NCBI GenBank assembly: GCA_902492825.1
Contig: CABUMZ010000023.1
Location: 1 to 19,372 of the forward strand
From: an uncultured Collinsella sp.
GTDB lineage: Bacteria > Actinomycetota > Coriobacteriia > Coriobacteriales > Coriobacteriaceae
Length of the DNA: 19,372 bases
Reading direction: 5' to 3'
Below the pieces are notes generated by a model. The model worked only from the letters and a program-made list of their open reading frames with translations, did no database searches and was not told the DNA's origin. Shown in pieces: positions 12,986 through 19,372 of this stretch. The position numbers and the translations under genes were made by a program. Every line of letters starts with the position of its first letter. Positions within the stretch are counted from its first letter, which is position 1.

Positions 12986-14773
12986 ATGAGCCAGACCCGT
13001 CCCATCGACGAGCATTCCATGCACACCCGTACCTGCGGCGAGCTTCGCCGCGAGAACGTGGGCGAAGAGGTTACCCTCACCGGTTGGGTGAGCCGTCGCC
13101 GCGATCACGGCGGCCTCATCTTCTGCGACCTTCGTGACCGCGAGGGCATTACGCAGCTCACCTTCGACCCCGAGCACTCCGACGGCGATGCCTTTAAGAT
13201 CGCCGAGACCATGCGTCCCGAGTGGCCCATCAAGATCCACGGCGTCGTGCGCGCCCGTGGCGAGGAGACCACTAACGCCAAGCTCGCGACCGGCGAGATC
13301 GAGGTTCTGACCGATCACGCCGAGGTGCTCAACACCTCCGTCACCCCGCCGTTCCAGATCGAGGACGGCATCGAGACCAGTGAGGACACCCGTCTGCGCT
13401 ATCGCTATCTGGACCTCCGTCGTCCCGAGATGATGGCAAACCTCAAGCTGCGCTCCGACTTTACCTTTGCCATTCGCGAGGCGCTGCACAACCGTGAGTT
13501 CATGGAGGTCGAGACGCCCTCCCTGTTCAAGTCCACGCCCGAGGGCGCCCGCGACTTCATCGTCCCCAGCCGCATCCAGCCGGGCAACTTCTACGCTCTG
13601 CCGCAGTCCCCGCAGCTTCTGAAGCAGCTGCTCATGGTCGGTGGCGTCGAGCGCTACTACCAAGTTGCCAAGTGCTTCCGCGACGAGGACCTGCGTGCCG
13701 ACCGTCAGCCAGAGTTCACCCAGGTCGATATCGAGATGTCTTTCGTGGACCAGAACGATGTCATGAGCGCGCTCGAAGAGGTTCTTGCCGATGCCTTCGG
13801 TCGCATGGGTGTCGAGATGCCCACGCCGCTGCGTCGCATGAACTACTGGGATGCCATGGACACCTATGGCTCCGACAAGCCCGATACCCGCTATGGCATG
13901 CACCTGGTCGACCTGACCGACATCTTTGCCAACTCCAAGTTCAAGGTCTTTGCGACCGCCGCAAACGAGGAGGGCTCTGTCGTCAAGGCCATCAACGCCA
14001 AGGGCGCCGGTGCCTGGGCACGTGCCAAGATCGATAAGCTCGCCGGCGTGGCTTCCACGTTTGGCGCCAAGGGCCTGGCATGGATCGCCTTCCGCGAGGA
14101 CGGCTCCATCAACAGCCCCATCGTCAAGTTCTTCTCGGACGAGGAGATGGCCGCCCTGCGCGAGCGCATGGACGTCGAACCCGGCGACCTCGTGATGTTC
14201 GCCGCCGGCCCGCGCCTGCTCTCCGACGAGATCCTGGGCGGTATGCGTTCGCACATGGCCAACGCGCTCGAGATCACGCGCGAGGGTCACGACTTCCTGT
14301 GGGTCGTCAACTTCCCGCTGTTCCACTGGGATGAGGATCGCAAAGCCTATGCTGCCGAGCACCAGCCCTTCACCCTGCCGACCGAGACCGACATCGCCAA
14401 GATCGAGGCCGACCCGTTGGCAGCCGGTTCTTGCACCTACGACTTTGTCATGGACGGCTTTGAGGCCGGCGGCGGCGGTATGCGTATCCACAACGCCGAG
14501 ATGCAGATGTCCATGCTCAAGCTCCTGGGCTTTACCGAGGAGCGCGCCGAGTCTCAGTTTGGCTTCCTCATGGAGGCGCTCAAGTTTGGTGCGCCCCCGA
14601 TGGGCGGTTTTGCTCTGGGCCTGGACCGCGTGTGCATGCTGCTCACCGGTTCCGACTCCATCCGCGACGTCATGGCGTTCCCCAAGACGGCCAGCGGCTC
14701 CGACCTTATGTCGGGTGCTCCGAGTGCCGTTTCCGGCGCCCAGCTCAAGGACGTCAGCCTGCGCCTGATGTAG
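12986..14773 (+). CDS. aspS: Aspartyl-tRNA synthetase, predicted non-discriminating (Asp/Asn) type
   Basis: This 595-residue bacterial-type class II synthetase attaches aspartate to tRNA-Asp. The N-terminal OB-fold anticodon domain (to about residue 115) contains GWVSRRRDHGGLIF. The catalytic core starts at TRLRYRYLDLRRPEM. Motif 2 (CFRDEDLRADRQPEFTQVD) is near residue 231. The bacterial GAD insertion fills about 300-430. Motif 3 (GGFALGLDRV) is near 541. His41 in RRRDHGG takes the place where discriminating enzymes carry Leu (His31 in Pseudomonas aeruginosa AspRS). This suggests that tRNA-Asn is also charged with Asp and corrected by GatCAB. ATG 12986 has AAAGGAGG nine bases upstream. A strong terminator follows the gene. 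Confidence 0.96.
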   Translation: MSQTRPIDEHSMHTRTCGELRRENVGEEVTLTGWVSRRRDHGGLIFCDLRDREGITQLTFDPEHSDGDAFKIAETMRPEWPIKIHGVVRARGEETTNAKLATGEIEVLTDHAEVLNTSVTPPFQIEDGIETSEDTRLRYRYLDLRRPEMMANLKLRSDFTFAIREALHNREFMEVETPSLFKSTPEGARDFIVPSRIQPGNFYALPQSPQLLKQLLMVGGVERYYQVAKCFRDEDLRADRQPEFTQVDIEMSFVDQNDVMSALEEVLADAFGRMGVEMPTPLRRMNYWDAMDTYGSDKPDTRYGMHLVDLTDIFANSKFKVFATAANEEGSVVKAINAKGAGAWARAKIDKLAGVASTFGAKGLAWIAFREDGSINSPIVKFFSDEEMAALRERMDVEPGDLVMFAAGPRLLSDEILGGMRSHMANALEITREGHDFLWVVNFPLFHWDEDRKAYAAEHQPFTLPTETDIAKIEADPLAAGSCTYDFVMDGFEAGGGGMRIHNAEMQMSMLKLLGFTEERAESQFGFLMEALKFGAPPMGGFALGLDRVCMLLTGSDSIRDVMAFPKTASGSDLMSGAPSAVSGAQLKDVSLRLM

Positions 14774-14796
14774 GCGAGCGACTACATATTGCCCGC

Positions 14797-14832
14797 AACG
14801 AGGGAAGGACGTGTGCCTTCCCTCGTTTTTTT
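14797..14832 (+). terminator. Intrinsic terminator after aspS
   Basis: AACGAGGGAAGG (14797-14808) and its perfect complement (14816-14827) form a 12-bp stem with a 7-nt loop. A run of seven T follows at 14826-14832. It starts 24 bases after the aspS stop. Confidence 0.93.
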
Positions 14833-14856
14833 GGGACGGGGATGCGGCCGGTAACG

Positions 14857-14862
14857 TACAAT
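14857..14862 (+). promoter_or_regulatory. Possible -10 box of the HPr-like gene
   Basis: TACAAT lies 55 bases before the ATG and just past the aspS terminator, so this gene needs its own promoter. No good -35 box is visible at 16-18 bases. An 8-bp palindrome CCACGTGG (14868-14875) sits immediately downstream. Confidence 0.35.
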
Positions 14863-14916
14863 AACTACCACGTGGCTGGGTTTGCCGGCCGAATGTGCGA
14901 TGTCGTGGGAGGGGAC

Positions 14917-15165
14917 ATGGTCGAGTTTACAAAGACGATTAAAGATCCGTTGGGATTACATGCCCGCCCGGTTGCGCTGCTCTATGACATCATTGCCAAG
15001 CATCGTAGCGACGTGTCAGTCAGTATCGGCGATCGCCACACGGATGGCCGCGACGTTATAGGGCTCATGGCACTCTGCGGCGAATGTGGCGAAGACGTCG
15101 TGTTCCGTGTTTCGGGCGTGGATGAGGCCTCCTGCGTCACGTCGATCAGAAACCTCTCGCTTTAA
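14917..15165 (+). CDS. HPr-family phosphocarrier protein with Asp at position 46
   Basis: This small cytoplasmic protein of 82 residues has the HPr fold. The phosphate-accepting motif is GLHARP with His15 and Arg17, so it could take phosphate from enzyme I of the sugar PTS. Aligned without gaps to Bacillus subtilis HPr from His15 onward, the regulatory serine position 46 is Asp (GRDVIGLMAL instead of KSIMGVMSL). HPr kinase could not phosphorylate it there. The ATG has GGGAGGGG upstream. It stands alone between an aspS terminator and its own terminator, with no enzyme I or PTS gene nearby. It may be a general HPr or a regulatory paralogue. The family call is firm; the role is inferred. Confidence 0.88.
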   Translation: MVEFTKTIKDPLGLHARPVALLYDIIAKHRSDVSVSIGDRHTDGRDVIGLMALCGECGEDVVFRVSGVDEASCVTSIRNLSL

Positions 15166-15178
15166 CCTCAACAATGTG

Positions 15179-15200
15179 ACAAAGGGGCGGTCCCCTCTGT
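15179..15200 (+). repeat. Short REP-like palindrome
   Basis: AGGGG (15183-15187) and CCCCT (15192-15196) pair around CGGT, and ACA (15179-15181) pairs with TGT (15198-15200). Each side has one mismatch. It lies between the HPr-like gene and its terminator and resembles intergenic palindromes that recur in some genomes; recurrence cannot be shown from this window. Confidence 0.3.
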
Positions 15201-15219
15201 TGCATAAATTGGTATCAAT

Positions 15220-15258
15220 AGGCACTGCAAAGAGACGGTCTTTGCGGTGCCTTTGTTT
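15220..15258 (+). terminator. Intrinsic terminator after the HPr-like gene
   Basis: AGGCACTGCAAAGA (15220-15233) pairs with TCTTTGCGGTGCCT (15239-15252), 14 bp with one G-U pair and a 5-nt loop. It is followed by TTGTTT. Confidence 0.8.
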
Positions 15259-15301
15259 CGTATAGGAAACTTTTTCGAAATCTGAATGGGAGCCCTTTCC
15301 A

Positions 15302-15355
15302 AAAAGTTAACCACGTGCTAGTTTACTATAGCGAACATAGACGTGGTTAACTTTT
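15302..15355 (+). promoter_or_regulatory. feo promoter region with a perfect 15-bp inverted repeat
   Basis: AAAAGTTAACCACGT (15302-15316) and its exact complement ACGTGGTTAACTTTT (15341-15355) flank 24 bases that contain a -10-like TACTAT (15324-15329). The repeat ends 42 bases before the first feoA. Each arm contains AAGTTAAC, close to the AAGTTAG half-site of the palindrome upstream of feoB. It is best read as paired operator sites for an iron-responsive repressor, inferred from position and half-site similarity. Confidence 0.65.
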
Positions 15356-15397
15356 ATCGCGTCGATGTTGAGGACGAACTGACGTTAGGAGCCACTC

Positions 15398-15640
15398 ATG
15401 TCTTGCGGACCGCAGATGCCGGCCATGCCGCTTTCGATGGTAAAAGCGGGCGAAACCGTGCGCGTGTCCCGTGTAAAGGGCAATGAGGACATGAAGCACC
15501 ACCTCAAGGATCTCGGCTTTGTCGAGGGCAACGAAATCCACGTGGTGAGTTCGAGTGGTGCCAATATCATCGTCACTGTGCTGGGCGCACGCTTTGGCAT
15601 CGATTCCAAGGTTGCCATGCACATCATGACCGTCGGTTAG
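15398..15640 (+). CDS. feoA: FeoA domain protein, first copy
   Basis: This 80-residue cytoplasmic protein has the SH3-like FeoA fold that assists the Fe(II) transporter FeoB. Visible features are an N-terminal Met/Pro/Cys-rich tail (MSCGPQMPAMPLS), then GETVRVSRVKG, HLKDLGFVEGNEIHVV and the closing GIDSKVAMHIMTV, the usual FeoA pattern. AGGAG lies five bases before the ATG. It is the first gene of a feoA-feoA-feoB unit and lies just downstream of a long inverted repeat likely to bind an iron regulator. The second feoA begins 40 bases after its stop; the two are diverged, not a recent duplication. Confidence 0.9.
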   Translation: MSCGPQMPAMPLSMVKAGETVRVSRVKGNEDMKHHLKDLGFVEGNEIHVVSSSGANIIVTVLGARFGIDSKVAMHIMTVG

Positions 15641-15680
15641 TCGACGGTATTTCTGTACGCACTGAAAGGGGGACAAGTAA

Positions 15681-15902
15681 ATGAAGACGTTGGGTGACGT
15701 TAAGGTGGGCGAGAGCTCCACCATCGTCAAGCTCCACGGTGAGGGTGCGCTTCGCCGCCACCTTATGGACCTGGGGCTCATCAAGGGCACTTCGTTCAAG
15801 GTCGTGAAGGTTGCACCGCTCGGTGATCCGGTCGAGATCAACGTGCGCGGCTACGAGCTTTCCATCCGCAAGGAGGAGGCCGCCGTCGTCGAGGTCCAGT
15901 AA
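15681..15902 (+). CDS. feoA: FeoA domain protein, second copy
   Basis: This 73-residue FeoA protein is in the same operon. It has the family pattern MKTLGDVKVGESSTIVKL, HLMDLGLIKGTSFKVVKVAPLGDPVEI and RGYELSIRKEEA, the last being the common C-terminal signature that reads like a DtxR SH3-like domain. AAAGGGGG lies seven bases before the ATG. Two different FeoA proteins preceding one FeoB is an arrangement known in anaerobes. This copy is closer to the classical FeoA consensus than the first. The 123 bases between it and feoB hold an iron-box-like palindrome and a hairpin. Confidence 0.92.
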   Translation: MKTLGDVKVGESSTIVKLHGEGALRRHLMDLGLIKGTSFKVVKVAPLGDPVEINVRGYELSIRKEEAAVVEVQ

Positions 15903-15933
15903 GGACTCGCGGCGCATATTTCTGCAGATAAAG

Positions 15934-15952
15934 TTAGGTTTTTCTAACTTAA
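15934..15952 (+). promoter_or_regulatory. DtxR/IdeR-like iron box upstream of feoB
   Basis: TTAGGTTTTTCTAACTTAA matches 15 of 19 positions of the DtxR/IdeR consensus TTAGGTTAGCCTAACCTAA as I remember it. Its symmetrical core is AAGTTAG (15931-15937) and CTAACTT (15944-15950), perfectly inverted. The site suggests that feoB has its own iron-controlled promoter within the operon. Confidence 0.65.
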
Positions 15953-15979
15953 TGCAGCATCTTTGAAGCACATTATCCA

Positions 15980-16005
15980 GCCTGCGCGGAGAAAGCAGCG
16001 CAGGC
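15980..16005 (+). other. 8-bp hairpin in the feoB leader
   Basis: GCCTGCGC (15980-15987) and GCGCAGGC (15998-16005) pair perfectly around a 10-nt loop. The hairpin ends six bases before the GGAAGAAGG ribosome binding site (16012-16020). No T-tract follows, so it may affect translation or stability rather than termination. Confidence 0.5.
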
Positions 16006-16025
16006 ACACAAGGAAGAAGGATTGA

Positions 16026-18379
16026 ATGGCGGATTCTCAGATCCATGTCGCGCTGGCGGGTAACCCCAACTGCGGCAAGACCACGCTTTTCAACCTGATC
16101 ACCGGCGCCAACGGCTACGTTGGCAACTGGCCCGGCGTCACGGTTGAGAAAAAGGAGGCCAAACTCCTAAGCGACAAGAACGTTACCATCACGGACCTCC
16201 CTGGCATCTACTCGCTTTCCCCCTACAGCCCCGAGGAGCAATGCTCGCGCGATTACCTCATGAGCGGCGAGCCCGATGTTGTCGTCCAAGTCGTCGATGC
16301 CACCAACCTCGAGCGTAACCTGTACCTGGCGCTTCAGGTTATCGAGACCGGCCTGCCCGTGGTCGTTGCCCTCAACATGGCCGACCTGGTCGAGAAGAAC
16401 GGTGACAAGATCGACACCGACAAGCTGTCCAAGAAGCTCGGCTGCCCGGTCATGATGATCTCGGCTCTTAAGAACAAGGGTATCAAGGAGCTTTTCGAGC
16501 AGGTCAAGAAGTCTGCCGCTTCTAAGGGCCAGGTGCCGGAGCACAAGTTCGATTCCTCCATCGAGGACGTTCTGGACCACATCGAGAACAACCTGCCGGC
16601 AAGCGTTCCCGCCAAAAAGCGCCGCTACTACGCGGTCAAACTGTTTGAGCGCGACGCGGACGCCTGCAAACTCATCAACCTCACCAAGGAGAAGGCCGCT
16701 CGCGTGGAGGAGCTGGTCGCCCAGTGCGAGCAGGACTGCGACGACGATGCCGAGTCCATCATCACCGGTGAGCGCTATGGCGTCATCGCGCACATCATCG
16801 ATGAGTGCCTCACCAAGGCTCCGGCCAAGATGAGCACCTCCGAGAAAATCGACCGTGTGGTTACCAACCGTATCCTGGGCCTGCCGATCTTTGTGGTCAT
16901 CATGTTCTGCGTGTACTACATCGCCGTTTCCACCCTGGGCGGCACGGTGACCGACTTCACCAACGACCAGCTCTTCGGTACCGACGGCTGGTATGTGCTC
17001 GGCCAGGGCCGCGACGCCTACGATGCGGCCGTCGAGGCTGCGGGCGACAATGCCGACTCGGTCGACCCGGCACAGTATGGCCCCTATGTCCCCGGCATCA
17101 CCACCGTGGTGCACGATGCCCTCGTGGCGAACTGGTACCTTGCATCGCTCAGGAGTGGGGCACCGAGGACGGCGGCCTGGTCGATTCGCTGGTCTGCGAC
17201 GGCATCGTCGGCGGTTTGGGTGCTATCTTCGGCTTTGTGCCGCAGATGTTCCTGCTGTTCGTGATGCTGTCTTTCCTGGAGGACTGCGGCTACATGGCCC
17301 GCGTCGCCTTTATTATGGACCGCGTGTTCCGCCGCTTTGGCCTGTCCGGTAAGTCCTTTATCCCCATGCTCGTGTCCTCGGGCTGCGGCGTCCCCGGCGT
17401 CATGGCCACCAAGACCATCGAGAACGAGAAGGACCGCCGCATGACGGTCATGACCACCACGTTCATTCCCTGTGGCGCCAAGCTGCCGATCATTGCCCTG
17501 CTCATGGGTTCCATCATCGGCGATTCTTCCACCACCGCTGCGTGGATCAGCCCGCTCTTCTACTTCCTGGGCGTCTTCGCTGTCATCGCCTCGGGCCTCA
17601 TGCTCAAGAAGACCAAGCTCTTCGCCGGTCGCCCGACGCCGTTCGTTATGGAGCTCCCTGCCTACCACTTCCCGGCGATCCGCTCTTGGGCGCTGCACGT
17701 GTGGGAGCGCTGCTGGGCCTTTATCAAGAAGGCCGGTACGGTCATCTTCGCCTCTACCGTCGTGGTGTGGTTCCTCTCCAACTTTGGTAGCTACAACGGC
17801 GCCTTTGGCTTCCTGCCTGCCATGGAGGGCATCCCCGAGGAGTTCATGGACTACTCCGTGCTTGCCATGCTCGGCAACCTGGTCGCTTGGATCTTCGCCC
17901 CGCTCGGCTTTAGCACCTGGCAGGCCACCGCGCTGACCGTCTCTGGCCTCGTCGCTAAGGAGAACGTCGTCGCAACCGCCGGTTCGCTGCTGTCCGTTGC
18001 CGACGCCGCCGAGACCGACCCGAGCCTGTGGACCGCGTTCGCCGGCATGTTCCCGACCATGGGCGCTTGCGTTGCCTTTGGCGCTTTCAACCTGCTGTGC
18101 GCTCCGTGCTTTGCCGCTATGGGTACCATCCGCAACCAGATGGACTCCGGCAAGTGGACCGCGATTGCCATCGGCTACGAGTGCGCCTTTGCTTGGGTGA
18201 TCGGCCTGTTCATCAACCAGTTCTATAACCTGCTTGTCCTTGGCCAGTTTGGTATTTGGACGGTTGTAGCCATCGTCCTGCTGGTCGCGATGCTCTTCCA
18301 GATTTTCCGTCCTATGCCCAAGCACGCTTGGACCGACGGGGACGAGACCAACACTGCTTCCGCCGCAGTTTCCGCTTAA
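16026..18379 (+). pseudogene. feoB: Ferrous iron transporter FeoB, frameshifted near base 17140
   Basis: FeoB is the G-protein-coupled membrane permease for Fe(II). The first frame (16026-17264) holds the GTPase domain: G1 GNPNCGKTT (12-20), G2 around GNWPGVT (33-39), G3 DLPGIYSL (57-64), G4 NMAD (117-120) and G5 SAL (146-148), then the helical regulatory domain and the first membrane helix. The rest, in the frame ending at 18379, carries the Gate regions (SFLEDCGYMARVAF, SSGCGVPGVMATKT, APCFAAMGT) and several helices. Homology switches frame at about 17139-17141. One missing base there would restore WYLCIAQEWGTEDGG and a protein of about 784 residues, a normal FeoB length. No slippery heptamer is visible. 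It could be a true mutation or a sequencing error; both halves are otherwise intact. Confidence 0.88.
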
Positions 18380-18410
18380 GTCCGAATAAGGATTAGCCCC
18401 TTTCCACGAG

Positions 18411-18441
18411 CCCGGGTGTCCCAGCGACACTCGGGTTTTTT
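18411..18441 (+). terminator. Intrinsic terminator after feoB
   Basis: CCCGGGTGTC (18411-18420) and GACACTCGGG (18426-18435) pair with one G-U, a 5-nt loop and six T at 18436-18441. It lies 32 bases after the feoB stop. Confidence 0.9.
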
Positions 18442-18554
18442 GGTGGGAGAGATATGGCATTTCCGCAGATAAAACTGACCAAATTAAACCTGTCCCTATT
18501 CGGTAGGTGGAGAATGGGGTAAAGTAAGTGATGGTTAACTAGAGGAGGCTTGCT

Positions 18555-18755
18555 ATGGTACCTATCGATATTGTTGTACTGGCTGTTATCGGTATTGCGT
18601 TTGTCGCGGTATGCGTGCGCATCTACCGCAAGGGCACGTGCGCTGACTGCGCTCAGGGTGGCGTTTGCACGGGGCATTGCTCCAACAAAAAGACGTGCGC
18701 CGCGCTGAAAGGCGTCGACAAAGTGGCTGAGAATTTAGGCCGCGGTGTCAAATAA
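18555..18755 (+). CDS. FeoB-associated Cys-rich membrane protein
   Basis: This 66-residue protein has one membrane helix at about residues 5-23 and then a short basic linker. A cysteine-rich tail follows with Cys29, Cys32, Cys38, Cys42 and Cys48 (CADC and CTGHC groups); Cys20 is within the helix. This is the pattern of the small FeoB-associated proteins often found next to feoB in anaerobes and thought to assist Fe(II) passage. The ATG has AGAGGAGG (18541-18548) upstream. A terminator separates it from feoB, so it is either transcribed by read-through or from a promoter in 18442-18540 that I could not define. The biochemical role of the family is not established. Confidence 0.85.
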   Translation: MVPIDIVVLAVIGIAFVAVCVRIYRKGTCADCAQGGVCTGHCSNKKTCAALKGVDKVAENLGRGVK

Positions 18756-18774
18756 ACAACTGGGTATCTTGAAC

Positions 18775-18805
18775 GCCCCGCGAGCATCCGTTCGCGGGGC
18801 TTTTT
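18775..18805 (+). terminator. Intrinsic terminator after the FeoB-associated gene
   Basis: GCCCCGCGA (18775-18783) and TCGCGGGGC (18792-18800) form a perfect 9-bp stem with an 8-nt loop, followed by five T. Confidence 0.93.
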
Positions 18806-18902
18806 ACACATTCGAGCGTGAGTGCGGCGAGTAGACATGCATTTTTTGGGGTATCGTTAACTGAATTATTTATTAGCTGCCCGTCTGTACCGGAGTAACC
18901 CT

Positions 18903-19372
18903 ATGAGCGCACGCGTCACCATGAAGGACATAGCCGCCGAGCTTGGCGTTTCCATTAACACCGTGCATAAGGCCCTTACGGGCAAGGCCGGCGTGAGCGA
19001 GTCTGTGCGTGCCAAGGTTAATGCTAAGGCTGAGGAGATGGGCTATCACCGCAACACGAGTGCTTCGAGCCTGCGTCGTAAGGACATCAATCTGCTGTTT
19101 TGTCTGCCGTGCGCATCGCGTGAGGGCGCTTATTTCTATCGTTACCTCTGGGAAGGCTGCAATCGCTTTGAGCAAGAGGTCATCGACCAGGGCATTACCG
19201 TTGAACGCGTTGAATTTGGCGTGGGCGGCTACGCTGATGCACTCGAGCAAATCGACGAGCGTCTGCAGGTGGGCGAGAAGATTGATGGTTTGCTCGCCTA
19301 TGCGCCGGGCGACGATCGTGCGACTGAGCTTTTGGGGCAGATCGCCGAGGCGGGCGTGACGATTGAGCTCGT
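18903..19372 (+). CDS. LacI-family transcriptional regulator, N-terminal part (cut by window end)
   Basis: The first 156 residues are present and the frame is still open at the window end. Residues 7-55 form a LacI DNA-binding domain: MKDIAAELGVSINTVHKAL is the helix-turn-helix, and GVSESVRAKVNAKAEEMGY leads into the hinge region. After residue 60 begins a periplasmic-binding-protein-like domain (DINLLFCLPC, then DGLLAYAPGDD), which would bind a sugar or other small effector. The ATG has CGGAG seven bases upstream. It follows the terminator of the iron locus, so it is probably the start of an unrelated unit. The effector and target genes cannot be told from this window. Confidence 0.88.
   Translation, partial: MSARVTMKDIAAELGVSINTVHKALTGKAGVSESVRAKVNAKAEEMGYHRNTSASSLRRKDINLLFCLPCASREGAYFYRYLWEGCNRFEQEVIDQGITVERVEFGVGGYADALEQIDERLQVGEKIDGLLAYAPGDDRATELLGQIAEAGVTIEL

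Noticed and set aside
12842..14491. 549-codon open frame on the - strand opposite aspS
   Set aside because: It is antisense to a complete AspRS gene and has no recognisable domain; the openness comes from codon bias.
17130..17160. Programmed -1 frameshifting in feoB
   Set aside because: No X-XXY-YYZ heptamer is seen at the switch point; a single missing base explains it more simply.
17084..18460. 458-codon open frame on the - strand opposite feoB
   Set aside because: It is a charged, repetitive product antisense to the conserved FeoB permease part.
18819..18831. GAGTGCGGCGAG near the LacI gene as another copy of the nested element
   Set aside because: Only one short block matches and neither junction box is present; a 12-base GC-rich match is not significant.

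Overview
The window looks like chromosome of a GC-rich anaerobic gut actinobacterium. Collinsella or a close relative (Coriobacteriia) is my best guess. The guess rests on strong GC bias at third codon positions, an anaerobic ferrous-iron (Feo) locus, a nickel lactate racemase locus, phosphoenolpyruvate carboxylase and the general look of the proteins. No rRNA, tRNA, insertion sequence, phage gene or CRISPR array was seen.

Layout. (1) 1-1899: the end of an M20 amidohydrolase, then an MFS transporter, probably one uptake-and-hydrolysis unit. (2) 2062-6446: hisS and ppc, each with its own promoter-like sequence and terminator or leader. (3) 6447-7325: about 880 bases with no convincing gene. 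It holds nested inverted repeats, a promoter-like site, an AT-rich inverted repeat and a strong terminator. (4) 7326-11977: the lactate racemase (lar) locus. larA and a LarD-type aquaglyceroporin run on the + strand and converge on larB-larC-tetR on the - strand, with a bidirectional nested terminator between them. (5) 12094-12729: serB on the - strand. (6) 12986-15165: aspS, then an HPr-like protein. (7) 15302-18755: an iron locus with feoA, feoA, feoB and a FeoB-associated Cys-rich membrane protein, carrying iron-regulator-like palindromes. (8) 18903-end: the start of a LacI-family regulator.

How the genes work together. LarB and LarC are two of the three enzymes that make the nickel-pincer nucleotide cofactor of LarA. 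LarE, the sulfur-inserting enzyme, is not in this window. LarA interconverts D- and L-lactate and the LarD-like channel would pass lactic acid. The TetR regulator is translationally coupled to larC and is the obvious candidate regulator. The Feo genes would import Fe(II), but feoB is broken here by a one-base frameshift.

Most interesting points: LarC stops where its N-terminal (LarC1) half ends and no LarC2 follows. The HPr-like protein keeps His15 but has Asp at position 46. A nested-hairpin element family has arms that differ between copies yet still pair. feoB is frameshifted. A 15-bp perfect inverted repeat precedes feoA. The aspartyl-tRNA synthetase carries the histidine associated with non-discriminating enzymes.
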